Below, piece by piece: positions 7,967-16,068 of a stretch of DNA of 36,175 nt. This DNA is from Clostridium sp. UBA3947 (lineage in GTDB: Bacteria > Bacillota > Clostridia > Clostridiales > Clostridiaceae): NCBI GenBank assembly GCA_002385545.1, contig DGDR01000173.1:1-36175 (forward strand), written 5' to 3'. The position numbers and the translations under genes are program-made. Numbering within the stretch: the stretch's first letter is position 1; the number at the start of each line of letters is the position of its first letter. The notes beneath the pieces are model-generated. The model was not told the DNA's origin. It was given only the letters and a program-made list of their open reading frames with translations, and ran no database searches.

Positions 7967-8044
7967 TTTTTGATGCTAGTTTTAGTTATGGGGAAAGGTA
8001 TCCTTTAGTTTGGCAAGTAATTGATATAGCCTTTATAGATAGTT

Positions 8045-8074
8045 TTGTAAAGCTATATTTATTTGTGATATAAT
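8045..8074 (+). promoter_or_regulatory. sigma-A-like promoter for the Fur-family gene
   Basis: TTGTAA at 8045-8050 and a perfect TATAAT at 8069-8074 are 18 bases apart. The predicted transcript starts about 20-25 bases before the ATG at 8106, leaving room for the GAAGGTGAG ribosome binding site. Confidence 0.6.
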
Positions 8075-8105
8075 GTTCTAAAGGAATATGTGAAGGTGAG
8101 ATAGG

Positions 8106-8531
8106 ATGACAAATACAGAGCTTTTAAAGAATAATAAGCTTAAAGTAACTTTTGCTAGAAAGGTTATTCTACAGATATTAAATGAGGCTGATACAGCGGT
8201 TAGTGCTGATTATATTTATGAAAAATGCTGTGAAGGTAATTATAACATCAATCTTTCTACTGTTTATAGAACCTTGGATGTTTTTGAAGAAAAAGCTATA
8301 GTAGAAAAGTTTGACCTTGGTGATAGAAAGTATAATTATTCTATTAAAAAGGATCATCACAATCATACTATAGAGTGTAATATGTGTCATAAGTTAATAG
8401 AATTGGAATGCCCATTTAAAATGTTGGAAGAGATAATTAAAAGTAAAACAGGCTTTACTATGATGGAGCATGAAATTCACATTAAAGGTGTTTGTAAGAG
8501 TTGCCAGCAAAATAATGAAAAAATTATTTAA
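8106..8531 (+). CDS. Fur-family metal- or peroxide-responsive transcriptional regulator
   Basis: The 141-residue protein has an N-terminal winged helix whose recognition helix is the typical NLSTVYRTLDVF (about 49-60). The dimerisation domain carries metal ligands: HHNH at 84-87, CNMC at 91-94, HEIH at 122-125 and CKSC at 130-133. The two CxxC pairs form the structural zinc site. The sequence alone does not tell whether it answers to iron, zinc or peroxide; the second-shell HHxH is compatible with Fur, Zur or PerR. It has its own promoter. The stop codon overlaps the 3' end of the opposite-strand gene by eight bases, with no terminator between them. Confidence 0.92.
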   Translation: MTNTELLKNNKLKVTFARKVILQILNEADTAVSADYIYEKCCEGNYNINLSTVYRTLDVFEEKAIVEKFDLGDRKYNYSIKKDHHNHTIECNMCHKLIELECPFKMLEEIIKSKTGFTMMEHEIHIKGVCKSCQQNNEKII

Positions 8532-8847
8532 CAGGATAGATTTCTTTTACCTTCCAGCTACCGTTGCTACTCTTCTCTAACAATACTTTGTAGGCCACTG
8601 AGCTGCCATTAGAATTTTTGGAGGTACCAGTAACAGATACTATGGCCAAGATTTCGTCAGAATACTTTAGCTCCGTAGAAGTAATTGACTTTAGCTTATA
8701 CTTATTAAATAGTCCCTTAGTAAGCTTTTGCTCAACAACGTATGAAATATCTTTTTTCTGATAGGTGCTATAGTTATAATAGGCAGCAGAAATTAAAATA
8801 CTAATAAAAATGGCTATAAATACAGTTTTTTTATGAATAGAACTCAT
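8524..8847 (-). CDS. small membrane-anchored or secreted protein, unknown function
   Basis: I do not recognise a family. The 107-residue product has a hydrophobic N-terminal segment (about residues 8-24) with a short basic start, fitting a signal anchor or uncleaved signal peptide. An outward domain of about 80 residues has beta-rich pattern 'ILAIVSVTGTSKNSNGSSVAYKVLLEKSSNGSWKVKEIYPV'-like strands, seen in short segments such as AYKVLLEKS and WKVKEIYPV. The design resembles small NTF2- or DUF4878-like lipoprotein domains that end in 'W+V..I'. No lipobox cysteine is present. The start has a perfect AGGAGG. It is convergent with, and overlaps, the Fur-family gene. Confidence 0.7.
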   Translation of the reverse strand: MSSIHKKTVFIAIFISILISAAYYNYSTYQKKDISYVVEQKLTKGLFNKYKLKSITSTELKYSDEILAIVSVTGTSKNSNGSSVAYKVLLEKSSNGSWKVKEIYPVK

Positions 8848-8954
8848 AAAAACCTCCTAGTAATATTTACGAAATTTTATTGGATTCTTATATGGAAACT
8901 TTTATTATAATATATTCATTAGACTACAAATATAGATTAAGGAGATGATTTAAT

Positions 8955-9356
8955 TTGGATTTTTCATCTATCGTTTTAATGGAAAGAGACAAGGAAAGTG
9001 GTATGCTTGTAAAGGAAATAGGCAGCTATAAGGTAGAAGACGGAGCTGAATATATTACAAAGGCCTTTTGTGAAGAGGGCATTGTACATATTACCTTTGA
9101 TACAGGAAAGGATGTGGAGGATTGGGAATACTCCGCCATCTATGATAACTTCTCTGAAGAGAATTTTGAAAATCATGGCTTTGATATAAGCTTTGATGAA
9201 GATGAATATAATCCTACCTGGCATGTGAAGTTTAAACTAATAGAAGATTATTCAGAAATGGAATCAAAAATTTCAGAATTGTGCAAATTAATAAAAAGTG
9301 AATTAGAAGGTGCTTTTAAAGCTATAGAAGGTAGGGAAGAGGAATACAAGGATTAA
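8955..9356 (+). CDS. small acidic cytosolic protein, unknown function
   Basis: The 133-residue product is strongly acidic and has no signal or membrane segment. Visible features are a beta-rich first half (SIVLMERDKESG, GIVHITFDTG), an acidic middle (DISFDEDEYNP) followed by WHVKFKLIEDY, and a C-terminal helix rich in Glu and Lys. I cannot name its family with confidence; it may be one of the clostridial domains of unknown function found beside peptidase genes. It starts with TTG after AAGGAG at 8939-8944. The oligoendopeptidase gene follows 25 bases later, so the two are probably one transcription unit, and a partner or accessory role for PepF is possible. Confidence 0.75.
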   Translation: MDFSSIVLMERDKESGMLVKEIGSYKVEDGAEYITKAFCEEGIVHITFDTGKDVEDWEYSAIYDNFSEENFENHGFDISFDEDEYNPTWHVKFKLIEDYSEMESKISELCKLIKSELEGAFKAIEGREEEYKD

Positions 9357-9381
9357 ATGTAGTAATGAAGGGAGAATAGAT

Positions 9382-11181
9382 ATGACAGAAGCAAAAAAGA
9401 CTAAAACAAGAGCTGAAATTGATGCTAAGGATAAGTGGGATTTAAGTAAGATATATAGCTCAGAGGAGCTCTGGGAGAAGGATTTCGAAAGCTTAAAGCA
9501 GGAAGCGCCAAAGCTTAAAGAGTATGCCGGTAAGCTGGAAAAGGCAGATTTATTACTAGATTATTTAACTCTCAGTGAGAAGGTTAATAGAACAGCAGAA
9601 AAGTTATTTATTTATGCACATTTAAAATATGATGAGGATACTACCAATACTAAGTATCAGGGTTTGAAGGATAGAATAGATACCTATTTATCTGAGCTTA
9701 GAGGTTATCAAGCCTTTTTCGTACCTGAAATTTTAGCATTACCTGAGGGTGCTATAGAAAAGGCTATAGCAGAAAATGAAAAGCTAAAGCTATATGATTT
9801 TATGCTAAAGGATATTTTAAAGGCTAAGCCTCATACTTTAACCAAGGCAGAAGAGGAATTATTAGCAAAGGTATCAGACTGTTTGGATGCACCACATAAT
9901 ATTTATGGAATGCTTACTAACGCTGACATGACCTTCCCAGTTATTAAGGATGAAGAAGGAAATGATGTGGAGCTTACTGAAGTAAATTATGCAGGCTTTA
10001 TTAGAAGCAAGGACAGAAAGGTTAGAGAAGCAGCTTTTAAAGCTCTCTTTAACACTTATGAAAAGTATAAAAATACTTTAGCAGTTTCATTAACATCCTC
10101 TTTAAAGAATTTTATTTTTAATTCTAAGGTAAGAAAGTATAATTCTGCACTGGAAAGCTCATTAAAACCCAATGATATTCCAGTAGAAGTGTACCATAAT
10201 GCTATAGATACAATTAACAAGAATCTTTCCGTATTGCATAGGTATGTGGATATTAAGAAAAGACTTTTAGGCTTAGATGAAATTCATATGTATGACCTAT
10301 ATGTGCCTCTGATAGAAATTGAAAAAGAACATATAGAGTTTGATGAAGCTGTTAAAATAGTTAAGGAAGGACTTAAACCACTAGGAGAAGAATATTTATC
10401 TATCTTCGATGAAGGAGTAAATAGTGGTTGGATAGACAAGTATGAAAACAAGGGTAAAAGAGGTGGAGCTTATTCCTGGGGCTGTTACGATACTATGCCT
10501 TATGTGCTTTTAAACTATAATTATGAGCTAAACGACGTATCTACCTTGGCCCATGAAATGGGACATTCAATTCATTCCTATTACTCAAGAAAGCATCAAC
10601 CATTTATTTATGCAGACTATACCTTATTCTGTGCTGAGGTGGCTTCAACTACTAATGAAGCTCTACTCATACACCATTTAATTGAGAAGGAAACCAATGA
10701 GAAAAAGAAGCTATACTTAATAAATCAAGAACTAGAGCAAATCAGAACTACAGTATTTAGGCAATTAATGTTCGCAGAATTTGAATTGATTTCTCATGAA
10801 ACCATTGAGGAGGGTAAGCCACTGACAGCAGAGGAATATTGCAAGATTTGGCATGACCTTAATGTAAAATACTTTGGTCCTAATATGGTAGTGGATAAGG
10901 AAATAGATATGGAATGGTCTAGAATTCCACATTTCTATTCTGATTTTTACGTTTATCAATACGCTACTGGCTATGCAGCAGCTAGCTCCTTTGCAAGAGC
11001 TATTTTAGAGGAAGGGGAAGCAGCTGTTGAAAGATACAAAGGTTTCTTAAAAGCTGGCGGCAGTGATTATCCAATTAATATATTAAAAAAGGCAGGAGTG
11101 GATATGACTACTCCGAAGCCGCTAGAAGACACAATTAAAAGATTTTCTGAATTGCTTGATATGATGGAAAATCATTGTTAG
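9382..11181 (+). CDS. pepF: oligoendopeptidase F (M3B metallopeptidase)
   Basis: The 599-residue length and the order of regions match PepF, a cytosolic zinc peptidase that cleaves oligopeptides of roughly 7-17 residues. The zinc motif HEMGH is at 391-395, with the third ligand Glu419 in CAEVASTTNE. The conserved C-terminal substrate-side region includes YQYATGYAAA. The N-terminal helical cap is complete. The ATG follows GGGAG. It is downstream of the small acidic protein gene and ends at an 11-base hairpin. In Firmicutes this family degrades imported or signal-derived peptides. Confidence 0.95.
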   Translation: MTEAKKTKTRAEIDAKDKWDLSKIYSSEELWEKDFESLKQEAPKLKEYAGKLEKADLLLDYLTLSEKVNRTAEKLFIYAHLKYDEDTTNTKYQGLKDRIDTYLSELRGYQAFFVPEILALPEGAIEKAIAENEKLKLYDFMLKDILKAKPHTLTKAEEELLAKVSDCLDAPHNIYGMLTNADMTFPVIKDEEGNDVELTEVNYAGFIRSKDRKVREAAFKALFNTYEKYKNTLAVSLTSSLKNFIFNSKVRKYNSALESSLKPNDIPVEVYHNAIDTINKNLSVLHRYVDIKKRLLGLDEIHMYDLYVPLIEIEKEHIEFDEAVKIVKEGLKPLGEEYLSIFDEGVNSGWIDKYENKGKRGGAYSWGCYDTMPYVLLNYNYELNDVSTLAHEMGHSIHSYYSRKHQPFIYADYTLFCAEVASTTNEALLIHHLIEKETNEKKKLYLINQELEQIRTTVFRQLMFAEFELISHETIEEGKPLTAEEYCKIWHDLNVKYFGPNMVVDKEIDMEWSRIPHFYSDFYVYQYATGYAAASSFARAILEEGEAAVERYKGFLKAGGSDYPINILKKAGVDMTTPKPLEDTIKRFSELLDMMENHC

Positions 11182-11203
11182 AATATAATATAAATTAATA
11201 GTT

Positions 11204-11232
11204 AAGAGATTCAGCCCTGCTGAATCTCTTGC
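11204..11232 (+). terminator. hairpin after pepF
   Basis: A perfect 11-base stem AAGAGATTCAG (11204-11214) pairs with CTGAATCTCTT (11220-11230) around a five-base loop. Only a short T-run follows, so termination may be partial and the rhomboid gene downstream may be reached by read-through. Confidence 0.7.
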
Positions 11233-11269
11233 GCTTATTATTAGAAATGTCTTAAAAAGGTGTGATATT

Positions 11270-12286
11270 TTGAAGGAGAAATTTCAAAGGGATTTAATAA
11301 ATTATTTTTTATCCTCTGGCCAATTTAAAGTCTATGAGCTTGGTCAAAACAAGCAAAATCAAACAACCTGGATGGTTCAAGGAACCGTAGGACAGCTGGA
11401 TGAAATCATGGTAGTCACTGATAGGGACAATTATGAGCTCACTAAAGAACAGCTCAGAGAACATATTAATAAGTCTTATGTAGGAAATAGGGGAATTGGC
11501 CTTACTATTATTGTGCAATCTTCGGTTAAGGATGGGGTTATAACCAAAGATGAAACAGCCATTCATAGTGATTTTGTAGTAGCTTCGGCGGTGGTTCAAA
11601 TTGATATGGAAGACCTAAGCCTTATTCAGCAGATAGGATATACTAATATCCTTCAAGGAGTTTTTGCCTTTTTAGAAAACCAAAAAAGGATACAAGCTGA
11701 ACCTAAAGCTTCTATTTTCACTATAACAAATTTAATTATAGCAATTAATGTAATAATATTTATTATTACAGCGATAGCTTCCAAGAGCATTTTTGATATT
11801 AATATATATGTATTACGTGATTTTGGTGCTATACTTGTGCCCTTAATTGACCTAGGAGAATATTATCGATTAGTTACCGCAATGTTTTTACATGGTGGAT
11901 TATTACATATAGTGATGAATATGTATAACTTATGGCTCTTAGGTAACATTTTAGAAAAGGTATATGGTAAATATAAATTAGCTGTGATTTACTTCTTTTC
12001 TGGTATAGTTGGTTCTTTCTTTAGTTATTTGTTTTTAAAGCCCTCTATACTTTCAGTAGGAGCATCTGGAGCTATTTTCGGTCTATTAGGCTCCTGTATA
12101 GTATTTGCTCTAAAAAGAAAAAACACCATTAGAAGAACCTTCTTACAAAGTATTTTTCAGGTTCTAGCCATCAATTTAATAATTGGCTTTTCAATTAGTA
12201 ATATAGATAATGCCGGTCATATTGGAGGGCTAATAGGAGGGCTGCTTATTACTGCAGCTTTAGATCAGAAAGTAGTTGAAAAATAA
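11270..12286 (+). CDS. rhomboid-family intramembrane serine protease
   Basis: The 338-residue protein has a soluble N-terminal domain of about 145 residues and a C-terminal rhomboid core of about six helices. The oxyanion motif HIVMN is at 213-217, the catalytic serine Ser266 is in GASG, and the catalytic histidine His317 is in HIGG. All are present, so it should be active. The layout resembles GluP (YqgP) of Bacillus, but without the C-terminal TPR part. It starts with TTG after AAAAAGG at 11254-11260. It is the second intramembrane protease in the window, after the M50 enzyme, and stands alone between two hairpins. Confidence 0.92.
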   Translation: MKEKFQRDLINYFLSSGQFKVYELGQNKQNQTTWMVQGTVGQLDEIMVVTDRDNYELTKEQLREHINKSYVGNRGIGLTIIVQSSVKDGVITKDETAIHSDFVVASAVVQIDMEDLSLIQQIGYTNILQGVFAFLENQKRIQAEPKASIFTITNLIIAINVIIFIITAIASKSIFDINIYVLRDFGAILVPLIDLGEYYRLVTAMFLHGGLLHIVMNMYNLWLLGNILEKVYGKYKLAVIYFFSGIVGSFFSYLFLKPSILSVGASGAIFGLLGSCIVFALKRKNTIRRTFLQSIFQVLAINLIIGFSISNIDNAGHIGGLIGGLLITAALDQKVVEK

Positions 12287-12305
12287 AATAATTTAATCAG
12301 TGTAA

Positions 12306-12345
12306 AAAAGGTAGCTAGATTAATTTATAGCTACCTTTTAATATA
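12306..12345 (+). terminator. intrinsic terminator after the rhomboid gene
   Basis: A 12-base perfect stem AAAAGGTAGCTA (12306-12317) pairs with TAGCTACCTTTT (12328-12339), followed by AT-rich sequence. The stem sequence is nearly the same as that of the terminator at 3431-3490. Confidence 0.88.
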
Positions 12346-12458
12346 TTTTTAGGTAACTTAACTTGTACAAAAAAATATTTTTATGGAAAAAATAGTAAAC
12401 CATTTTTGCTTATATATCATCTTATTTATAGAATGATAAAAGGGGGGAAAGAAATAAT

Positions 12459-13031
12459 TTGGAAAAGAAGTTAATTGAAAAACTTATTAAGAAGTCAATT
12501 GACGGTGACGAAAGGGCTTTTAGGGAATTATATGATAAGTATAAAGGTAAAATCTTTAAAACAGCTTACCTAATGCTAAGAGATGAAAAGGGTGCAGAAG
12601 ATATAGTGCAAGAAGTTTTTATAACAGTATATAAAAAAATATATAAGTTAAAATATGCAGAAGCTTTTGAATCCTGGTTATATAAAATTACAATTAATAG
12701 ATGTAATGAATATTTTAGAAAGAATTCTAAGGCGGTAGTAACTGAAGAGGAGGATATGTATCAAATATATGATACGGATATTTATGCTCAACCAGATGAG
12801 AGGTTATTAACAGAAGAAAGAAACCAACAGTTGGATAGGATAATTAACAGCTTATCAGAAAAGTTAAAAACTTGTATAATATTGTTTTATTATAACAATA
12901 TGACCATTAAGCAAATAGCAGATATATTAGGTTGCTCTGAAGGTACAGTGAAAAGTAGGCTATTTAAAGCGAAAAGGGCCATAGAGAAAAAGCTTAACAC
13001 AGAGTTGGTTAAGGAGGGGGCATATATATGA
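12459..13031 (+). CDS. ECF-type RNA polymerase sigma factor (SigW-like group)
   Basis: The 190-residue protein has the two-domain ECF layout. Region 2 contains AFRELYDKYKGKIF, the core-binding GAEDIVQEVFITVY and the -10 reading ESWLYKITINRCNEYFRK. Region 4 contains CIILFYYNNMTIKQIADILGCSEGTVKSRLFKAK, seen as a helix-turn-helix in its last half. The acidic linker between the two is typical. It starts with TTG after a very strong AAAGGGGGGAAAG. Its TGA overlaps the ATG of the next gene (ATGA), so the two are translationally coupled. Such pairs control envelope-stress regulons; the inducer is unknown here. Confidence 0.93.
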   Translation: MEKKLIEKLIKKSIDGDERAFRELYDKYKGKIFKTAYLMLRDEKGAEDIVQEVFITVYKKIYKLKYAEAFESWLYKITINRCNEYFRKNSKAVVTEEEDMYQIYDTDIYAQPDERLLTEERNQQLDRIINSLSEKLKTCIILFYYNNMTIKQIADILGCSEGTVKSRLFKAKRAIEKKLNTELVKEGAYI

Positions 13032-13927
13032 GTTTAGATAATGATCTTCGAAATTGGGCTGAGGAAGTAGACTATAATTTAAAATTTACGGTAGAAATGT
13101 CAGAAAGGTGTTGGAGGAAAATAGGTGAGAGTATGAAGGAAGATAGAAAATGGTATGAAAAATTTTTTGTAGTTTTAAACCGTATGAATAGAAAGGTTCC
13201 CTTTAAAATAGTTGTTCCTGTGGCTGTGGTTGCATTAGTTATAATTATATTGTTTAAGGGAGTTAATAGTATAAAAGATATTTTTTATAAAACTCCTACT
13301 AATCAATCTATATCTGCTGATAAGGAAGTAAAAGATGAAAAAAAATCTGAAGAAAAGCCAGTAGATGAGGAACCAGTAAAAGAAGAACCGAAAACAGAAG
13401 AGAAAACAGAAGAGAAAAAAGAGCTGGTGATAAAAAACTCTATTGATAACGAGGATTATGGAAATGGAGGTTCTGTAGATATCCAATTACCGGGGCATAG
13501 TGAAAAATATAGGCTATTAGTTACCAAGGAAGATATGAAAATCCAGCAGGCTTATCAAAACAGACCTGTGAGATTATATTTGAAAATAAATAGTGAAGAA
13601 GTTATATTTGAAAGTATTTTCAATGATGGAGTATTTGTTTCAGTAGCAGACTTTGATAAAACTGATAATGATATAGATATCTATATTATAGAAACTACTA
13701 CAAATATACTATGTAGAATGTATATATATAAATTCAACGGTACAAGCCTACAAAAATATGCTGAACTTGAGATTTATAGTCATAAATTTAAATACGATGA
13801 AGAAGGAAATATTTATTACTGGTACAGTAGTTCTGATACCATGGAAATAAATAAATGTTTTAACTATAAAACTAAAGTGTCAAGCGAAATAACAGATCCT
13901 AAATTAAAGAATCAATTAAATCAATAA
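13028..13927 (+). CDS. probable membrane-spanning anti-sigma factor with unusual outer domain
   Basis: The 299-residue protein has a cytosolic N-terminal part of about 58 residues, one membrane helix (about 60-75, PVAVVALVIIILF), a Lys/Glu/Pro-rich linker (about 95-135) and an outer domain of about 160 residues. Its position, overlapping the sigma gene by four bases, and its single-pass topology are those of an ECF anti-sigma factor. The N-terminal part lacks the HxxxCxxC zinc motif of ZAS anti-sigma factors, so the assignment rests on context and topology. The outer domain has beta-type patterns (YRLLVTKEDM, RLYLKINSEEVIF) and matches no family I know. It could sense a ligand or envelope damage. 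Confidence 0.75.
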   Translation: MSLDNDLRNWAEEVDYNLKFTVEMSERCWRKIGESMKEDRKWYEKFFVVLNRMNRKVPFKIVVPVAVVALVIIILFKGVNSIKDIFYKTPTNQSISADKEVKDEKKSEEKPVDEEPVKEEPKTEEKTEEKKELVIKNSIDNEDYGNGGSVDIQLPGHSEKYRLLVTKEDMKIQQAYQNRPVRLYLKINSEEVIFESIFNDGVFVSVADFDKTDNDIDIYIIETTTNILCRMYIYKFNGTSLQKYAELEIYSHKFKYDEEGNIYYWYSSSDTMEINKCFNYKTKVSSEITDPKLKNQLNQ

Positions 13928-13983
13928 AAGCGATCTATTAAAAGGATAAAATTAAAGATTTGATGGAATTTTTATAATAAAAG

Positions 13984-14022
13984 AAGGTTTGATTTTGTAG
14001 ATTATCGAAATCAAACCTTAAT
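13984..14022. terminator. bidirectional intrinsic terminator
   Basis: A perfect 12-base stem AAGGTTTGATTT (13984-13995) pairs with AAATCAAACCTT (14008-14019). It sits between the convergent anti-sigma and ftsH-like genes. Confidence 0.85.
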
Positions 14023-14058
14023 ATTTTACTATTTATTTTAACTAAGGAATGGGTGGCT

Positions 14059-15795
14059 TTACATCTTTATTAAATCTTCATAATAAAGAGTTTCTTTCTC
14101 TAATAAAGCTTTGGTAATATTTTCAAGTCTATTTCTTTCTTTCATTAATAATTCCTTTGTTTCCTCATATAATTTCTCCGTTAAAGCCTTACACTCATCT
14201 AAAAGTTCATTAGAGCTAGCATTAAAGGAATTATTTATTTCATTTAAACTTAATAATCCTAAGGTGTTGCCCATACCATATTCTGTTACCATTTTTGCAA
14301 CTATGTTAGTAGCCTGCTTTATATCATTATAGGCGCCTGTAGTAACATAATCTTTACCGAATATAATTTCTTCGGCAGCTCTACCACCAAAGAGAACCAT
14401 AATTCTTCTTCTTAAATATTCTGCATTGTGATACATATTATCTTCTGGAATACTTAAAGTGTATCCACCGGCTCCTTTTGTACTAGGAATTATAGTAACC
14501 TTTGAAACCTTATCTTCTGGTAGCATACACATATTTACTAATGTATGTCCTACTTCATGATAAGCGGTAATTTCTCTGTCCTTCTCCTTAATAGAGGTTC
14601 GGTCGATTTTTTCATGGCCTGCTACTACAATAGAAAAGGCCTTATCCATATGCTCCTCAAGAATGTATTCGCTGTTATCCTTGCAGGCAAGAATAGCTGC
14701 TTCATTAACCAAGCTTTCGAGCTTTGCACCTGAGAAATAGGAGGTCTTTTGAGCCCATTGTTTTATATCTAAATCCTTGGTAGGTTTATTTTTTAAGTGT
14801 AAGTTTAAGATTTTTTCTCTGGCCGCCACATCTGGAAGGGTAACTTCGATGTGTCTATCAAATCTACCAGGTCTTAGCAAGGCGGAATCTAGCATATCGA
14901 GTCTATTAGTAGCAGCTATTACTACTATGCCGTCACTATCATTAAAGCCAGACATTTCAGTTAATAGAGCATTTAAGGTCTGATCTCTTTCGTCGGAGCC
15001 TCCCCCAGCCTTGTTTGAATCTCTTTTTTTACCTATTGCATCAATTTCATCGATGAATATAACAGCTTTTCCGTTTGCCTTAGCCTTTTTAAAGAGACTT
15101 CTTATCCTGCTAGCACCAACCCCTACGTATACTTGCACAAAGTCTGAACCAGACATAGCATAGAAAGGAACACCTGCTTCGCCTGCTACTGCTTTTGCTA
15201 ATAGGGTTTTACCAGTACCAGGCTCACCATAAAGAATGATTCCCTTTGGCATTCTTGCGCCATATGCTCCGTACTTTTCAGGGTTCTTTAGAAAATCAAC
15301 TATATCCTTTACGCTTTCCTTGGCTTCTTCATTACCAGCTACACTGTTAAAATTGTATTTGAAGTTTTCCGCTGCATTTACATCTAGAGCGTCTACAGAG
15401 GCATACTTTTTTAAGGGAATGGTTCCGGACTTCATAAAGAATAGTAGAAGAGCTACCATAGACAAGGCTAAAGTAACTGATGGTAAAATATCCATTAATT
15501 CATTACCAGAGCCTTCAACTACCTTGATATGTTCAAGCAATAAATCCTCTTTTAAAGTGTCGCTTCTAGGATTGTCAGTCTTGTAGCTTGTACCGTCTTT
15601 AAGTAGCACCTTAATTTTAGAGGCATTGGTTAAGTATACCGTAGCTATCTTTTCAGCCTCTATATCCTGATTAAATTCAGAATAACTCTTAAATTTATTA
15701 GAATCGCTGTTTAAATTTACAGCGAGTATGGCAATAATGGAAATTAGGGCAGTAATTATAGGAATTATAATGAATTTTTTCTTATGTTTATTCAT
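14059..15795 (-). CDS. FtsH-family membrane AAA+ zinc protease (paralogue)
   Basis: About 578 residues from the ATG at 15795. Two membrane helices flank a short outer domain (about 8-28 and 104-121). The AAA module has Walker A GEPGTGKT (190-197), Walker B VIFIDEIDA and the arginine-finger region LLRPGRFDR. The protease domain has HEVGH (413-417) and the third ligand Asp in TTGAYNDIKQAT. The pore loop reads VYVG where the housekeeping enzyme has MFVG, and the Walker A has Glu for the usual first Pro. It stands alone rather than in the tilS-hpt-ftsH cluster, so I read it as a second, specialised FtsH. The frame extends to a TTG at 15819, overlapping the AAAGGAG site; spacing to the ATG is a long 14 bases. 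Confidence 0.9.
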   Translation of the reverse strand: MNKHKKKFIIIPIITALISIIAILAVNLNSDSNKFKSYSEFNQDIEAEKIATVYLTNASKIKVLLKDGTSYKTDNPRSDTLKEDLLLEHIKVVEGSGNELMDILPSVTLALSMVALLLFFMKSGTIPLKKYASVDALDVNAAENFKYNFNSVAGNEEAKESVKDIVDFLKNPEKYGAYGARMPKGIILYGEPGTGKTLLAKAVAGEAGVPFYAMSGSDFVQVYVGVGASRIRSLFKKAKANGKAVIFIDEIDAIGKKRDSNKAGGGSDERDQTLNALLTEMSGFNDSDGIVVIAATNRLDMLDSALLRPGRFDRHIEVTLPDVAAREKILNLHLKNKPTKDLDIKQWAQKTSYFSGAKLESLVNEAAILACKDNSEYILEEHMDKAFSIVVAGHEKIDRTSIKEKDREITAYHEVGHTLVNMCMLPEDKVSKVTIIPSTKGAGGYTLSIPEDNMYHNAEYLRRRIMVLFGGRAAEEIIFGKDYVTTGAYNDIKQATNIVAKMVTEYGMGNTLGLLSLNEINNSFNASSNELLDECKALTEKLYEETKELLMKERNRLENITKALLEKETLYYEDLIKM

Positions 15796-15837
15796 AATAA
15801 TCCATCTATCTCCTTTCAAGTTGGTTTACATAATATT

Positions 15838-15865
15838 ATTATAGACCTTTTTTATCTAATGTCTA
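15838..15865 (-). promoter_or_regulatory. sigma-A-like promoter of the ftsH-like gene
   Basis: On the - strand TAGACA (complement of 15860-15865) is followed after 16 bases by TATAAT (complement of 15838-15843), upstream of the AAAGGAG site. Confidence 0.6.
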
Positions 15866-15907
15866 TTTTTCTTCATAAAAATTACTAATGTAATTCTTGG
15901 ATGAAAA

Positions 15908-15936
15908 TTCACTATTAATAATTTTTATTGTATACT
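15908..15936 (+). promoter_or_regulatory. candidate promoter for the DUF1232-rnhA transcription unit
   Basis: TTCACT (15908-15913) and TATACT (15931-15936) are 17 bases apart. The -35 is poor. A leader of roughly 125 bases would follow; I see no riboswitch or leader peptide in it. Confidence 0.35.
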
Positions 15937-16068
15937 TATATTTAGATATATAGATATAGAGGTAATATAAGGACATGTAGGCAGGTAATTCTAGTAATAA
16001 TAGAATTATGGCTTTTATTGGCTAGACATAAACTTTAAGTTGAATATACAAATAAATGAGGTGTTACA

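Larger units (their letters stand above)
7785..8105. other. 321-base intergenic region: weak hairpin, microrepeat, terminator, promoter
   Basis: No open frame of note. From left to right it holds a weak inverted repeat GAAAATT/AATTTTC (7837-7854), three copies of a 7-base unit TCTGACY (7919-7942), a short intrinsic terminator (7943-7963) and a sigma-A-like promoter for the Fur-family gene (8045-8074). Confidence 0.7.

Noticed and set aside
8955..9356. Naming the small acidic protein as a defined DUF
   Set aside because: I recall similar proteins next to clostridial peptidases but cannot match the family reliably without a search.
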